A DNA stretch of 64,000 bases, taken from JANXZS01 sp963797255 (GTDB taxonomy: Bacteria > Acidobacteriota > Terriglobia > Terriglobales > Acidobacteriaceae). Below are positions 8,538 through 18,650 of the stretch, piece after piece. The DNA lies in contig CAWCOV010000001.1 in assembly GCA_963797255.1 (NCBI GenBank), forward strand, positions 186,001-250,000, written 5' to 3'. A program made the translations under genes and the position numbers. Below the pieces are notes generated by a model, which was not told the origin of the DNA, searched no databases, and saw nothing but the letters and a program-made list of their open reading frames with translations. Position 1 is the first letter of the stretch, and each line of letters starts with the position of its first letter.

Positions 8538-10957
8538 ATGACTAGCGATTTGAGAATCGTTTTCCGGCAGTTAATGAAGTCTCCTGGCTTCGCGGTGACG
8601 GCTATCATCACCCTGGCCTTGGGGATAGGGGCCAACACGGTCGTCTTCAGCATCCTCAATGCCGTTGTACTCCGGCCCGTGAATGTGCCCAATGCGCAGA
8701 ATCTTTACACGGTGCAGCGATTCCCTCAGACACCCTCGCAGTCTTATGCCGACTACCTCGACCTGCGCGATCGCAACCGTACCTTCGAGAGCCTTGCGCT
8801 TTATAACATCGGTAGCCCAGTGGGAATCGATACAGGGGCCAAACCATCCATCGCGTGGCCTTACATGGCCAGTGGAAACTACTTCGACGCCCTTGGCATT
8901 CAGCCGCTTATGGGGCGTTTCTTTCACGCTTCCGACGAGCGCGGAACCGGCAGTGCTCCCTTCGTGGTGCTCAGCTATTCCTATTGGCACAGCCAATTCA
9001 GCGGCGATCCCAGCGTCATAGGGCGCGGCGTGCTTATCAACAAGCACCCATTCACCATCATAGGTGTGGCTCCGGCCGGCTTTCGTGGAACCGAGCTGTT
9101 CTTTGCGCCCGCAATGTGGATTCCCATGGTCGAACAACCCGCCGTGGCGGGTTTTGACTCCCTCCAGATTCGTGGAGATCACTCTGAATTTGTTGTTGGG
9201 CGCCTAAAGCCCGGGATCACGCCCGCTCAGGCAGTCGACGACCTGAATTCGATCGGAAGCTGGCTGTCCAAGACCTATCCGAGCGACGATGAAGGGCTCA
9301 AGTTCACCTTGGCGCGCCCGGGGCTCATCGGCGACGTGCTCGGTGGACCTGCGCGCGCATTTATGGCGGCTTTGATGTTGCTGGCGGGCCTGATCCTGCT
9401 CGCAGCATGCGCCAATCTTGGCAGCCTGTTTGCCGCTCGTGCGGCAGATCGCGCCAAGGAGATTGCACTGCGTATGGCCCTGGGTTCGCGGCCCGGCCTG
9501 GTTCTGCGCCAGATGTTGACCGAGGCGGTGGTGGTTTCTCTAATAGGCGGCGCCATTGGCATAGCCGGCGGTGTCGTACTTCTTCGCTTTCTGAGTGCCT
9601 GGCAGCCAATTCCCGATACGCCGATTAATGTCCCGGTCAACCCGGACATGGGCACCTATGTTGTAGCCCTGTTGCTGGCCTTGGTGAGCGGTCTAATCTT
9701 TGGCATGGTCCCGGTGCGTCAAGTGTTGCGGACCGATCCATGGCAGGTCATCCGAACTGGTGCGCCCATATCGGCGGAGTTCGCCGACTTACCCTGCGCG
9801 ATGTCCTTCTCGCCGTCCAGATCGCCATCTGCGCTGTGCTGGTCACCTCTTCGCTGGTGGCGGTACGCGGTCTGGTGCGATCCATGCACGGCAATTTCGG
9901 ATTTGAGCCCCAGGACGTCATGATCGTCGGTGCCGAGTTGCACATGGCGGGCTACACCGGCGACAAGGTGCCGCAGATGCAGCGCCGCATGCTCGAGGCA
10001 GTCGCAGAGATTCCGGGGGTCACAGCGGTGGGCTACACCGACCACCTTCCTCTAGGCCTCGGCGGTGGCGATTCGTATGTTTACACCGACACAGCCACAG
10101 ATTTCCGGCCCACAAACTATGCCGCTGACGCCATGAACTATCTCCTCTCTCCCGGATACCTTAACGCCGCGGGCACCGGGCTCCTCGCCGGGCGCGATTT
10201 CACCCTGCGTGACGACAAGCAGGCTCCAACTGTGGCCCTCGTCAATCGTCAGTTTGCAGTCAAGGTATTCGGCTCCGTACAAAAGGCGATTGGCAGTCAC
10301 TTTAGATATTGGAATGGCAAGCGAGCCGAGGTTGTGGGAGTCATCGAGGACGGTAAATACCGCACCATGACGGAAGACCCGATGCCCGCCATGTACTTTT
10401 CATTTCAGCAGCAGCCGTCCAGTGGCACGTGGCTGACGGTCAAGTCACAGCGTAACCCACAGGAGCTTTCCAAGGCTCTCGCGACAACTATCCACAGTCT
10501 CGACGCTGGATTGCCCATCAGCATCAAGACGTGGAATCAGGAAATGAGTTCCGCTTTGTTTGCTGCTCGGGTGGCCTCCGTGGCTCTCGGTGTTCTCGGG
10601 CTCTTGGGCGCGATGCTCGCCGTGACTGGAATCTTCGGGATGGCTTCCTACACTGTGAGCAAGCGGCTGCGCGAACTGGGCATTCGCATGGCACTTGGTG
10701 CGCGATCGACTGAGGTGCTTAGAGCGGCACTGGGGCGTGCGTTCATTCTGCTCTCTGCGGGCTCGGTGGCGGGGATGGGGATGGGCCTTCTTGCCACCAA
10801 AGTTCTTTCCCATATCGTCTACCAGGCAGCCCCCAACGATCCAGTGGTGTTGGCCGGGGTGATTCTCACCATGCTGGCGCTGGGGCTGGTAGCCGCCTGG
10901 ATTCCCGCTCAGAAGGCCCTTTCCGTCAACCCCACGATTCTCATGCGGGAGCAATAG
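8538..10957 (+). CDS. MacB/FtsX-type orphan permease of the ADOP kind, interrupted by a frameshift
   Basis: Two overlapping frames make one permease of about 806 residues: 8538 to about 9780, then a second frame to 10957. The reading shifts where one base seems to be missing between about 9770 and 9785. It has the duplicated FtsX layout of the acidobacterial duplicated orphan permeases: a first membrane helix near residues 20-43, a large periplasmic MacB-like domain (GNYFDALGIQPLMGR), three helices with KEIALRMALGSRPG, then a second copy (RDVLLAVQIAICAVL, GYLNAAGTGLLAGRDF, RELGIRMALGARS). No ATP-binding gene lies nearby, as usual for this family. The function is unproven; relatives export macrolides or lipoproteins. 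Confidence 0.85.
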
Positions 10958-11082
10958 CGCCATGGCAGGTCGCAGATTAATTCGCCCCAGCAAAGGATGC
11001 GGGCGAGGAATCGCTCACGCGTGATCGACCTTGGCCACAAGGCGAAACTTCGAGCCACCGAGGGCGATCCAGTCACTTCGGA

Positions 11083-12192
11083 TCAGTCTGCAGTTGCGCG
11101 CGGAGCAACTAGTTCTGCTTTAGGGGTGTCCAGATCCGTTCGCTCCTGAAGTACTTCAAGATGATCGCCGTCATCCTTCATCGCATAGATCTTCCCGCGT
11201 GCGTTATGGAAGGGTCTATGCAGAATAAGCATGAGCGAGCCATCAAAAGCATGGAATAGCATGCCATGGCCACTGTCTTCATATACAAGTGGCGCAAGCT
11301 GCTCCCATGGACCCTCGATTGAACCGGACTTCGACCGCGCGATGGTCTGAATGTACTTGTCATCGTGCGAGTAGCTCGACCACAGCATCAGCAGATGCTT
11401 ATCGCGTGTGCGATATAGTTCGGGCCCGTCCGTCACATACTGCAACGACATCGTCGAAGGAGTCACTCCTTTATCCAGCCAGGGAGCGTCCGATGCCTTG
11501 AACAGAAAGACCGGATCGCCTACGCGCTTGGAGAGATCATCGGCAAGGCGCACGGCCTCCATGGTGCCGTCCGTCTTCTGCAGCCACTCATGCGCGTACA
11601 CCAGCCACGGCTTCCCGGCGGGATCGACATAGAGGCTTCCGTCAAGCGTCATGAAGTCATCAGGAGCCAGCGGACCTTCAGGATTGAGCGGATGGAACGG
11701 TCCCAGCGGCGTATCGCTCACCGCGCTGATCGTGCCTCGGCGATACGTCGGGCGCACGGCATTGCGGCCCGGTGGCAACGGCTTCGTGTCGTCATGCACT
11801 GTGGTGAAGAGGTAGTACTTACCTTTCCAACGATGCACCTCGGGAGCCCACCCACCCTTCTGCGCCCACTGCATCTCCGATGCGGAAAAGACTGTCACCG
11901 GCTTTTCCCAATGCTTCAGGTCACGGCTTCGATACACCATCGTTCCTGCGCCGCTCACACCGGACATAGCAGAGACGTTGGACGTGTAAAGGTAGTACGT
12001 TTTGTCCGTCTCGTTGGCCAGTATCCACGGATCGTGCAGCGGCATGTCAGGCAGTGTCAGCGTTGTGGTATCAGTCGCTTGTGAACGAGCCTGGCCTCCC
12101 ATCAGGAGCACGATGACCCACAGGCCTAAAATCATTTTTCGGCTGCCTCGTAGACAGGTTCGATTCAACGTCTTTTGTGCTGCGGTTGGCAT
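11083..12192 (-). CDS. Secreted glycoside hydrolase, family 43-like
   Basis: About 369 residues from the ATG at 12192, with GAGA just upstream; a GTG at 12234 is the alternative. The signal peptide is MILGLWVIVLLMGGQA preceded by basic residues. The five-bladed beta-propeller signatures of GH43 are present: LHDPWILAN with the general-base Asp, GGWAPEVHRWKGKYYLFT, FMTLDGSLYVDPAGKPWLVY with the second Asp, and DGPELYRTRD with the likely acid Glu. GH43 enzymes are inverting arabinofuranosidases, beta-xylosidases or arabinanases. The periplasmic location and the nearby xylosidase locus suggest hemicellulose or arabinan breakdown. Confidence 0.82.
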   Translation of the reverse strand: MPTAAQKTLNRTCLRGSRKMILGLWVIVLLMGGQARSQATDTTTLTLPDMPLHDPWILANETDKTYYLYTSNVSAMSGVSGAGTMVYRSRDLKHWEKPVTVFSASEMQWAQKGGWAPEVHRWKGKYYLFTTVHDDTKPLPPGRNAVRPTYRRGTISAVSDTPLGPFHPLNPEGPLAPDDFMTLDGSLYVDPAGKPWLVYAHEWLQKTDGTMEAVRLADDLSKRVGDPVFLFKASDAPWLDKGVTPSTMSLQYVTDGPELYRTRDKHLLMLWSSYSHDDKYIQTIARSKSGSIEGPWEQLAPLVYEDSGHGMLFHAFDGSLMLILHRPFHNARGKIYAMKDDGDHLEVLQERTDLDTPKAELVAPRATAD

Positions 12193-12436
12193 GATATCTC
12201 TTTCGATGTGGCACCCAGTATTGTCGAACTTCACCCATTTCTTTCATAGTATGAGTCTTTTGAGTCGGACTTAAGCGGCGGCGCGCGCATCTCGCCACCG
12301 AGCGCCATACATGAAAATCTGCAGACATCTACGAACTCTTTCAGCCCCAGCTGAGATACTCATTGAGATGTTGCGGTTCAGCGCTCAACTCGAGCGTTGT
12401 AAGACCTCCCAGAATCTCAGATTATAGAATCGAGAT

Positions 12437-14521
12437 TTGAGGGCACACCTTCTTTCGATTTCGTTGAAAGAGTTGGACGCCCGCTTGAACGATCTCTCAT
12501 TCCAACGGGTTTGCAAAACCACGCAAGGGTGTTTTCTGAAAAAACTGATCGCGTCTCTTATCTTTTTCGGAATTTCAGGGTGCTTGTATGCGCAAGCCAA
12601 TGAAGCGATAACGGAGGAACCGCGACCGCGGCAGGCAGACGGGATTCTACAGTCAATAACAAATGCCGCCCTGACAACTGCCGGAGATCATTTGGTGGCG
12701 ACACGAACAGACCACAGCGCGCCGGTGGAGATGGCCTTCACAGGCTGTCAAGGGGTGGGCGTTGACCGCAAGGACAATCAGTGGTGGATATTACCAGTCA
12801 GCACGACGGGCGCCCAGATCGATGTGAACACCAACTTGTGGATTCTTCCGTTAGACGCCACTTCGGCGGATCACTCCTGGTATCTCCAATTGCATGGCGG
12901 CGCCGGGAGCGCGACGAAGACAGAGAATGGATTGAAAGTTCTCATACAAGATGACCGTTTTGAGATCTACAAATCGGAGCCGCGCCCTCACAGCGATCCC
13001 TTCCATCACAAATTCTCTTTCAAGATCGACGGCGGCGAGCAATTAGAAGACGCGCTCGCGGCCTTCTATTGGGGAACCATGCTGCCCTCGGTAGTCGAGA
13101 AGACGATGGCAGCGAACTTTCCCTATAGCAGCGGTTATGTTCTCAGTACGTTGAGGACCAGTTCGTATGCGGGCTCCTATCCAGCCGTCGATCACGAATT
13201 CCAGATCAAAGGAAGGCTCGCAATGGCGTCCGATGTCGATCTGGACATTGTGAAGCGCATGATCGAACTCCAATTCAAGCTCATGAACGATGATCCCGAA
13301 GGGCTCTATCGCTTTCCTTGCTCTGTGCAGCCAGATGGAACGCGCGAATATCACATACGCAGAAACAGCTTGGATAACAAGCAAAACGCGGCAATGTTTC
13401 CAGTCACAGGAAACATTGAAGTGATGGAAGAGGCTTGGCACTACTACGAAGCCCGGAAAGAAGTTCCGTGGCTCCGCTCTAATATTCTCAACCTGGAGCA
13501 CGCCGCTTCCTGGACTCTTGCACATGTGGATAGCTACGGGCGTCTATGGTCAGACGTCTATTACGAAGACCAGGTCATCAAGGACGGACGCGTCACGCAG
13601 GCTCAAGCATTCGCGGCCTATTCGTTTGGCTTGTTGGCCAACATGGAGAATGCTCTCGGCCGGAAAGAACGCGCCACCTTTTATTCCAGTATGTCGAAGA
13701 AGATCTCCGATGCTCTGATTCAGCCTCTTCCGATGGGATATTGGGATGAGAAGAACCTGCGATTCATTGATTGGGTTGACCGAAATGGCAAGGTTCACGA
13801 TCACATACATCTGCTGGCCAATGCGCTGCCGGTGACGTTTGGGTATGCAACAGCAGCACAGGCAGATGGCGCGCGCCATCTGATCGATACACACGCGGAT
13901 CAATTTGAGAGATTCCCCAGCTATGTGGCGGCAGACATTGCCGGGTATGACAACTCTGAGATTGGCAGCGGTGGACCGTACGATCTTTGCGCGGCTGGGA
14001 GGTATTGGTATTGGGATGCTGTCTTCCGTGAATCGCGCAATCAGACCGACGTGGTTTTGAAGCAGTTGAAGGCCGTGGCAACGGAGGGCGCAAAAGACAA
14101 CTACTTTCTGGGTGAACGATACGACATGGATTATGTCTTTTACGTGGATGGCAAGAACGCCCACGGGGCAGAGAAGTATTACGAATATCCCAACGTCTAC
14201 ACGGCAGTATTGATCTCGAAATATTTGGGTCTGACAATTCCCGTAGATGCGGATGTTTCGGTAGCGCCACACATCAAAGGTTATGGTGCCGTTGAGTTTG
14301 GAATTCCCAAGTTTGCGTTGCGATACAGCTATGACCAGGGTGGGTTTGCGCTAAAGAACCTCTCCGACAAGCGGCGGCGATTCAAAGTGGATTTATCAGT
14401 TCTTGACCCAGGAACCGCGCAATACCGGATGAGAAGCAAATCAAGAAGCGGGATGGTGGGTACGAACTCCACAGTGGAATTAATGCCGCAGGAAGAGGCA
14501 CGCTGGGTTCCAGTGCGATGA
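12437..14521 (+). CDS. Secreted six-hairpin glycosidase-like protein
   Basis: 694 residues in an open frame from a TTG at 12437. The signal-like segment LKKLIASLIFFGISGCLYAQ starts about 34 residues later, so translation may begin at a CTG near 12537 behind AAGGGTG. No in-frame ATG precedes it. After a beta-rich N-terminal domain, residues 330-600 have the repeated helical pattern of (alpha/alpha)6 glycosidases (NIEVMEEAWHYYEA, GRLWSDVYYEDQVIKDG, SEIGSGGPYDLCAAGRYWY, YDMDYVFYVDGKN). A small beta domain ends the protein. I cannot assign a GH family; GH63, GH78 and GH95-type folds share this architecture. Substrate unknown, probably a plant or microbial polysaccharide. Confidence 0.6.
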   Translation: MRAHLLSISLKELDARLNDLSFQRVCKTTQGCFLKKLIASLIFFGISGCLYAQANEAITEEPRPRQADGILQSITNAALTTAGDHLVATRTDHSAPVEMAFTGCQGVGVDRKDNQWWILPVSTTGAQIDVNTNLWILPLDATSADHSWYLQLHGGAGSATKTENGLKVLIQDDRFEIYKSEPRPHSDPFHHKFSFKIDGGEQLEDALAAFYWGTMLPSVVEKTMAANFPYSSGYVLSTLRTSSYAGSYPAVDHEFQIKGRLAMASDVDLDIVKRMIELQFKLMNDDPEGLYRFPCSVQPDGTREYHIRRNSLDNKQNAAMFPVTGNIEVMEEAWHYYEARKEVPWLRSNILNLEHAASWTLAHVDSYGRLWSDVYYEDQVIKDGRVTQAQAFAAYSFGLLANMENALGRKERATFYSSMSKKISDALIQPLPMGYWDEKNLRFIDWVDRNGKVHDHIHLLANALPVTFGYATAAQADGARHLIDTHADQFERFPSYVAADIAGYDNSEIGSGGPYDLCAAGRYWYWDAVFRESRNQTDVVLKQLKAVATEGAKDNYFLGERYDMDYVFYVDGKNAHGAEKYYEYPNVYTAVLISKYLGLTIPVDADVSVAPHIKGYGAVEFGIPKFALRYSYDQGGFALKNLSDKRRRFKVDLSVLDPGTAQYRMRSKSRSGMVGTNSTVELMPQEEARWVPVR

Positions 14522-14620
14522 TAGCCTCTTAATCACTGTGATGGCGATTGGAACCGTCTCGCGTTTCCAGGGTAACCGCTGTTGCGGTCTGTGCCTGCAA
14601 GTAAGATGAATCTGACGAGC

Positions 14621-14647
14621 ACGGCCCGGACGGAGGCCGTTTTGTTT
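14621..14647 (+). terminator. Rho-independent terminator after the six-hairpin gene
   Basis: ACGGCC at 14621-14626 pairs with GGCCGT at 14635-14640 over an eight-base loop, followed by TTTGTTT. It lies 100 bases after the stop at 14521 and only a few bases before the end of the convergent FG-GAP gene. Confidence 0.6.
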
Positions 14648-14650
14648 GCG

Positions 14651-16386
14651 TTACTGGACCGTTACCGTAAGTCCAGGTGAGACGTGAGAATTGAATGTGC
14701 CGCTGCCGTTATAAGTAGCAGTGATCGCGTGGGCGCCTCGCGCAAGAGACGCGGTGCTGAAGACAGCTTTTCCTCCGCTGAGAGTGACTGTTCCGAGGTA
14801 TGCCCTCAAGGATAAAAGCAGGGGGATAAGGCGTACTGCCAATTCGCTGAATTGTAAGATAGGTCTCGCCGGCGAAGTTATCTCCTAATGCCAGGATCTC
14901 TAACTGGCCGTCGTGGTAGAAGTCTCCAATGCCGATGTCCCAAAGCTGGCGGCTAGGCAGCGGGATGTCTGCGACAAAGGAGAGTGGTTTGCCCACCTGG
15001 CTTACAACGTCGTACTCCAGTTGGTCAGGGTGAGAGGTATGACAATTTCCAAAATCCCATCCAGCAAATCCGACTAAATCCGGGTATCCGACACGGTGCA
15101 TATCGGCTGCATACGTCTGAGTCGGCGTGGCCCCTTCCAACAGGTCAATCGAGGTCGGAGCAAACAGGTGTCCGCTACTCGCGTTGCGCAGGACTTCAAT
15201 GCCGGTCTGCGAAGAGATTGTCAGATCCAACTTGCCATCCCCATTCAGATCGCCGGTGACGAAGTTTCCGTCGACGGGCTCCGGGCTGCGGTAATTTGTC
15301 GCGGTAGCGAATTTGCCTGCACCCGCATTCAGCAATACGCTGTAGGACGCTCCTAACCGATTTGCTGCCACGATGTCGGGTTTATGGTCGCCGTTCATAT
15401 CTGCGATGACAGCGCCGTACGTGTGTTCTCCTGCTGAGTAGTAAGTTGCGTTCGCCGGAAAGGTTCCGTCGCCATTGCCGAGCAACACGGCTACTCCACC
15501 ACCTTGGCACCCTCCGATAGCCTGAAGCGATGGGAGCGCGGCAACCAAAACGAGATCTGTGGTGCCATTGCCCCGCAGATCAGCCGACAGAAGCTGGCCG
15601 ACCACACTGCCGAGAGTTTGAGTGGTGCCTCTTCTAAAAGTACCGTTGCCATTCCCGAGCCAGATTTGTAATCCGCTGCCGCCCGCAGTTGCGATGTCGA
15701 GCAGGCCGTCTTTGTTGAAGTCGCCGGTCGTAAACGCATTGGTTGAAGTGTCAAGGGCGTCGACAGCTGTCGGCGCACGAAAACTTCCATTCCCGTTTCC
15801 GAGGGAGGCGGAGAGCATCGCGTTGTACGGTCCATTAATCGCCAGTACAAGCAGATCGGGATTACCGTCCTTGTTCAGGTCAGCCACTTGAATGTTTGAT
15901 GAGGTACACGCGTAGTTGACAGGACACGTGGCTCCTTTCGACGTGATCCCTGTTGACTGGAAGCCTTGGCCCGAGGCGAGGTAGACCCGCGTTACTTGCG
16001 GAGTGCCGGACGAGAAGATCAGATCTACATGGCCATCGCGATTCACATCGGCTGCCAGTGGAACCCCATACGACACGGGATAGTACGACATCGTCTTCGG
16101 TGCCTGATAGCCTCCGGTTCCGGTGCCTGAAAGCAGGCTCACGGTTTCGAGCTTTGTCGATGGAGTTGACATTCATGACGATGAGATCTTGCTTCCCGTC
16201 TCCGTTCACGTCGTGCTGGGAGAGAAGCGTTGGTAGCGATCCTCCGGCGGCATAAATTGGAACGTAGATGAAGCGATTTTGGGCATTGAGCGAAAGTGAG
16301 ACGAGAAGAGTAAACGCAATCAGGAGGGCTAACTTGGGGCTACTCCTGAAGGATGTGGGGAAAGGAAAGGAACCAGGCTTGAGCAT
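14651..16386 (-). CDS. Secreted FG-GAP/VCBS repeat protein with Ig-like tail, interrupted
   Basis: The ATG at 16386 has AGGGAG seven bases upstream and opens a signal peptide (LALLIAFTLLVSLSLNAQ). Many FG-GAP-type calcium-binding repeats follow (DVNGDGKQDLIV, DVNRDGHVDLIF, DLNKDGNPDLLV, DFNKDGLLDIAT, DMNGDHKPDIVA, DLNGDGKLDLTI), predicting an extracellular beta-propeller. The frame changes near 16172-16176 (one extra base). Near 14805 it changes again into the second half of a bacterial Ig-like domain (LGTVTLSGGKAVF to the stop). The first half of that domain is missing, which a frameshift alone does not explain, so a deletion of some 50 codons is likely. Such proteins bind surfaces or glycans. 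Confidence 0.75.
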
Positions 16387-16948
16387 CGACGACTCCCTCG
16401 AGTTTGGAGGCAGAAGAATTGCCCGGTGAAGTACGATGGGCACAAGGAATGCCCTTTGCCCGGGCGATGGTATGTGACCATGGTCACGTCGGCGTTGTCC
16501 AGTTGAAAACGTCGGCGAGGTGAACAACATTTTTTTGATCCGGACAGTGGATCGCCAGCGACTTTGCAAAGTTAGCGATATACATAATTTTCTTCTGAAC
16601 ACGTGCCAATAGTTAGATTGGACGAGACACCCAGGTGAAGCCTTCAAGGCGAATCAGGAGTTTGTGGTTGCGATCAAGACCAACCGCCTGCAGGCTAAGC
16701 AGAAGGTGCAATCTGCAATCGAACCCGCCGAAGACGGTGGACGCACAAGAACTGACAAGAGAAGAGAAGTGTTGGAGATCAAGCCGCGCATCCGGGTGGT
16801 ATGTGCGCGCTGCAATACATCACCACTACCATTTATTCGACGCCGTCGCTTGCGCGGTCTAAAAAGCTATCTCACGCCGAGCGTTAGCGCCGTGGCCGCA
16901 ACCAGAATAGGTCTCAATCTTCGGCGCAGGCATGGCTGTAAGGTTGCG
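16387..16948. other. Intergenic region upstream of the FG-GAP gene
   Basis: About 560 bases with no supported gene. It holds the start region of the minus-strand FG-GAP gene, a perfect GTGAC-N4-GTCAC palindrome at 16474-16487, and the 3' flank of the symporter gene. Plus-strand open frames from 16635 and 16664 run antisense into the symporter and show no family features. Confidence 0.45.
16474..16487. promoter_or_regulatory. CRP-like palindrome GTGAC-CATG-GTCAC
   Basis: A perfect 14-base palindrome, GTGACCATGGTCAC, matching the E. coli CRP core GTGA-N6-TCAC. It lies about 95 bases upstream of the FG-GAP start codon. The same core occurs at 18561-18574 and, less perfectly, at three places in the nitric-oxide island. 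The link to a Crp-family protein is inferred. Confidence 0.45.
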
Positions 16949-18307
16949 CTACACCTTAAAAGTCTTGCGACGTTCGCTCAGGTCGTGCGAGATGGTGAGG
17001 TTGAGTTTCATGTTGATGCCGTAGAACATGAGACAGCCAGCTGCTGCAAGGAAGGCCGCGCCAGCGTACACAGAGGCGATCAAACGAATCCCCATCAGAG
17101 CATGATTGGTCTGGAGTGCATTGGACTGATAGCCATATAGCGAAAGCAGCCACCCGGCGATCGCTCCGCCCAGCGCCAACCCGATCCAAAGTGCGAAGAC
17201 AACTCCAGCGGTCACTGTGCCAGTAGCGCGACGTCCCGTCTTCCATTCGCCATAGTCGGCCACATCGCCCATCATGGCCCAAAGAATCGGGCCTGAGCAG
17301 CCGTAAACGAACTGGCGTACGACTTCAAGGACTATGATGCCGTTCGTCGCTGTCGGCGGTATAAAGAACAGCGCGATGCAGAAAATGCCCGTCAACAGCA
17401 TGCTCCAGATGAAAAGCGTACGCTTGCCCATCCGCTTGGCCAGCGCAGTTGAGCAGGCAACGCCGATCAGAAGCGCCGTCAGTCCAAAGCCGTTGAACCA
17501 ACTGAAGAGGAGTTGGTTGCCGGCACAGTATTTGAAGTAGGGCAGCATCAGGCTACCGCGGATCATAAGCGCGATGAAGTAGAAGGTTGTCACCAGAAAA
17601 AGAGCAATCCACGGTCCATTCCTCATCAGATCGCCTAGATCCTGCCCAATAGAAGACTTTTGCTTCGGATCGGGCTGGATCCGCTCTTTGCTCACCGCAA
17701 ACGCAATCAGGAACATCGCTACGCTCGTCACCAGGAAGATCCCCATCGTTAGCTGGTAACCGCGGGCGCTACTGCCACGGCCCAGATACACCACCATCGG
17801 AATAGCCAGGCTCTGCACAATGAATCCGGCAGCGTTGGCAAAAAGTTGACGGTAGGATGCAATGCTGGTGCGTTCGTTCGGATCGTCCGTCATCACTCCA
17901 GTAAGCGATGCATAGGGTACGTTGTTGGCTGTGTAAATCAGACGCAGCAGCAGATACGTCACCCAGGCGTACATCAGTTTCGCGCCGGCACTCCAATTCG
18001 GGGTGGTAAACGTCAGCACTCCGATCACGCCAAAGGGCACCGCGGTCCATAGCAGCCAAGGTCGAAATCTGCCCCACCGCGTAGTTGTGCGATCGGCAAT
18101 AACGCCCATCACCGGATTGAAGACTGCGGCTCCCAGCCCGACAATCAGAAACATTGTGCCCGCCTGGGCCGGCGTCAACCCGAAGGTGTCTGTGTAGAAG
18201 TTCAGTTGCAGGGCCATCATCGCCTGGAAGACGAAGTTGGCGGCCATATCGCCAAGGCCGTAGCCAAATTTCTCTGAGAATGCAAGACCCTTGCTATCGC
18301 CGCTCAT
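16949..18307 (-). CDS. GPH-family sugar/cation symporter (probable xyloside transporter)
   Basis: About 452 residues with twelve predicted membrane helices, belonging to the glycoside-pentoside-hexuronide:cation symporters (MelB/XynB-transporter type of the major facilitator group). Typical features are FGYGLGDMAANFVFQ in helix 1, NPVMGVIADRTTTRWGRFRP in the helix 2-3 loop, YTANNVPYASLTGVMTDD, and DVADYGEWKTGRRATG late in the protein. The ATG at 18307 is preferred to the longer frame because AGAAGGA lies seven bases upstream. It is divergent from the GH52 beta-xylosidase gene, which argues that it imports xylobiose or short xylosides for cytoplasmic cleavage. Confidence 0.88.
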   Translation of the reverse strand: MSGDSKGLAFSEKFGYGLGDMAANFVFQAMMALQLNFYTDTFGLTPAQAGTMFLIVGLGAAVFNPVMGVIADRTTTRWGRFRPWLLWTAVPFGVIGVLTFTTPNWSAGAKLMYAWVTYLLLRLIYTANNVPYASLTGVMTDDPNERTSIASYRQLFANAAGFIVQSLAIPMVVYLGRGSSARGYQLTMGIFLVTSVAMFLIAFAVSKERIQPDPKQKSSIGQDLGDLMRNGPWIALFLVTTFYFIALMIRGSLMLPYFKYCAGNQLLFSWFNGFGLTALLIGVACSTALAKRMGKRTLFIWSMLLTGIFCIALFFIPPTATNGIIVLEVVRQFVYGCSGPILWAMMGDVADYGEWKTGRRATGTVTAGVVFALWIGLALGGAIAGWLLSLYGYQSNALQTNHALMGIRLIASVYAGAAFLAAAGCLMFYGINMKLNLTISHDLSERRKTFKV

Positions 18308-18477
18308 CGTTCCTTCTCTCTTCCACCTTTGCGGAAAGCGCTCACCGCTGTTCGGCTCGACGGAGCTGCGAAGCAAGGGCGATGTTGATCCTGTCTTGAA
18401 ATCCGTACCTAGTAAATACTCCAGAATCCTGATCTGTCACCTGCAGATCAAAATGATGCAATGGGCGCGCACATCAT

Positions 18478-18551
18478 TCGGACCACTTCCTATCGGACGC
18501 GTTTTGCATAGATCGCAAACCGTCCGATCAGATCTTCTAAGCACGTCGGAC
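18478..18551. promoter_or_regulatory. Cluster of TCGGAC half-sites
   Basis: TCGGAC occurs at 18478-18483, 18494-18499 and 18546-18551, and its complement GTCCGA at 18522-18527. The middle two belong to an inverted repeat with 8-base perfect outer arms (ATCGGACG at 18492-18499, CGTCCGAT at 18521-18528) and related inner arms (GTTTTGC and GCAAAC). This is a candidate operator for a sugar-responsive regulator of the xyloside genes; the regulator is not encoded nearby. Confidence 0.4.
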
Positions 18552-18560
18552 TGACTGGCT

Positions 18561-18574
18561 GTGACTTGTGTCAC
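18561..18574. promoter_or_regulatory. CRP-like palindrome GTGAC-TTGT-GTCAC
   Basis: The ten arm bases match perfectly, and with the preceding T and following G the site reads TGTGA-CTTGTG-TCACG, one base from the E. coli CRP consensus. It lies about 100 bases upstream of the GH52 start and about 75 bases before the TATAAT at 18645. This position suits activation by a Crp-type protein. Confidence 0.45.
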
Positions 18575-18644
18575 GCTACTATATCGCTTTACTTGCTAAG
18601 CTTGCGACTGCCTCGGCGGGATAAGCCCACTTCCGTCAGACACG

Positions 18645-18650
18645 TATAAT
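18645..18650 (+). promoter_or_regulatory. Candidate -10 element of the GH52 gene
   Basis: TATAAT occurs 19 bases before the GTG start at 18669. No good -35 box lies 17 bases upstream, which fits an activator-dependent promoter. A leader of about ten bases would result. Confidence 0.35.

Noticed and set aside
10445..10993. Antisense frame of 182 codons at the end of the ADOP gene
   Set aside because: The translation is His/Arg-rich and lacks features, a typical shadow of GC-rich coding DNA.
13550..14272. Long antisense open frame opposite the six-hairpin gene
   Set aside because: The sense strand encodes a conserved protein, and the antisense translation has no ribosome-binding site or recognisable fold.
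16635..17140. Plus-strand open frames upstream of and into the symporter gene
   Set aside because: They run antisense to the conserved symporter and lack domains or a good start site.
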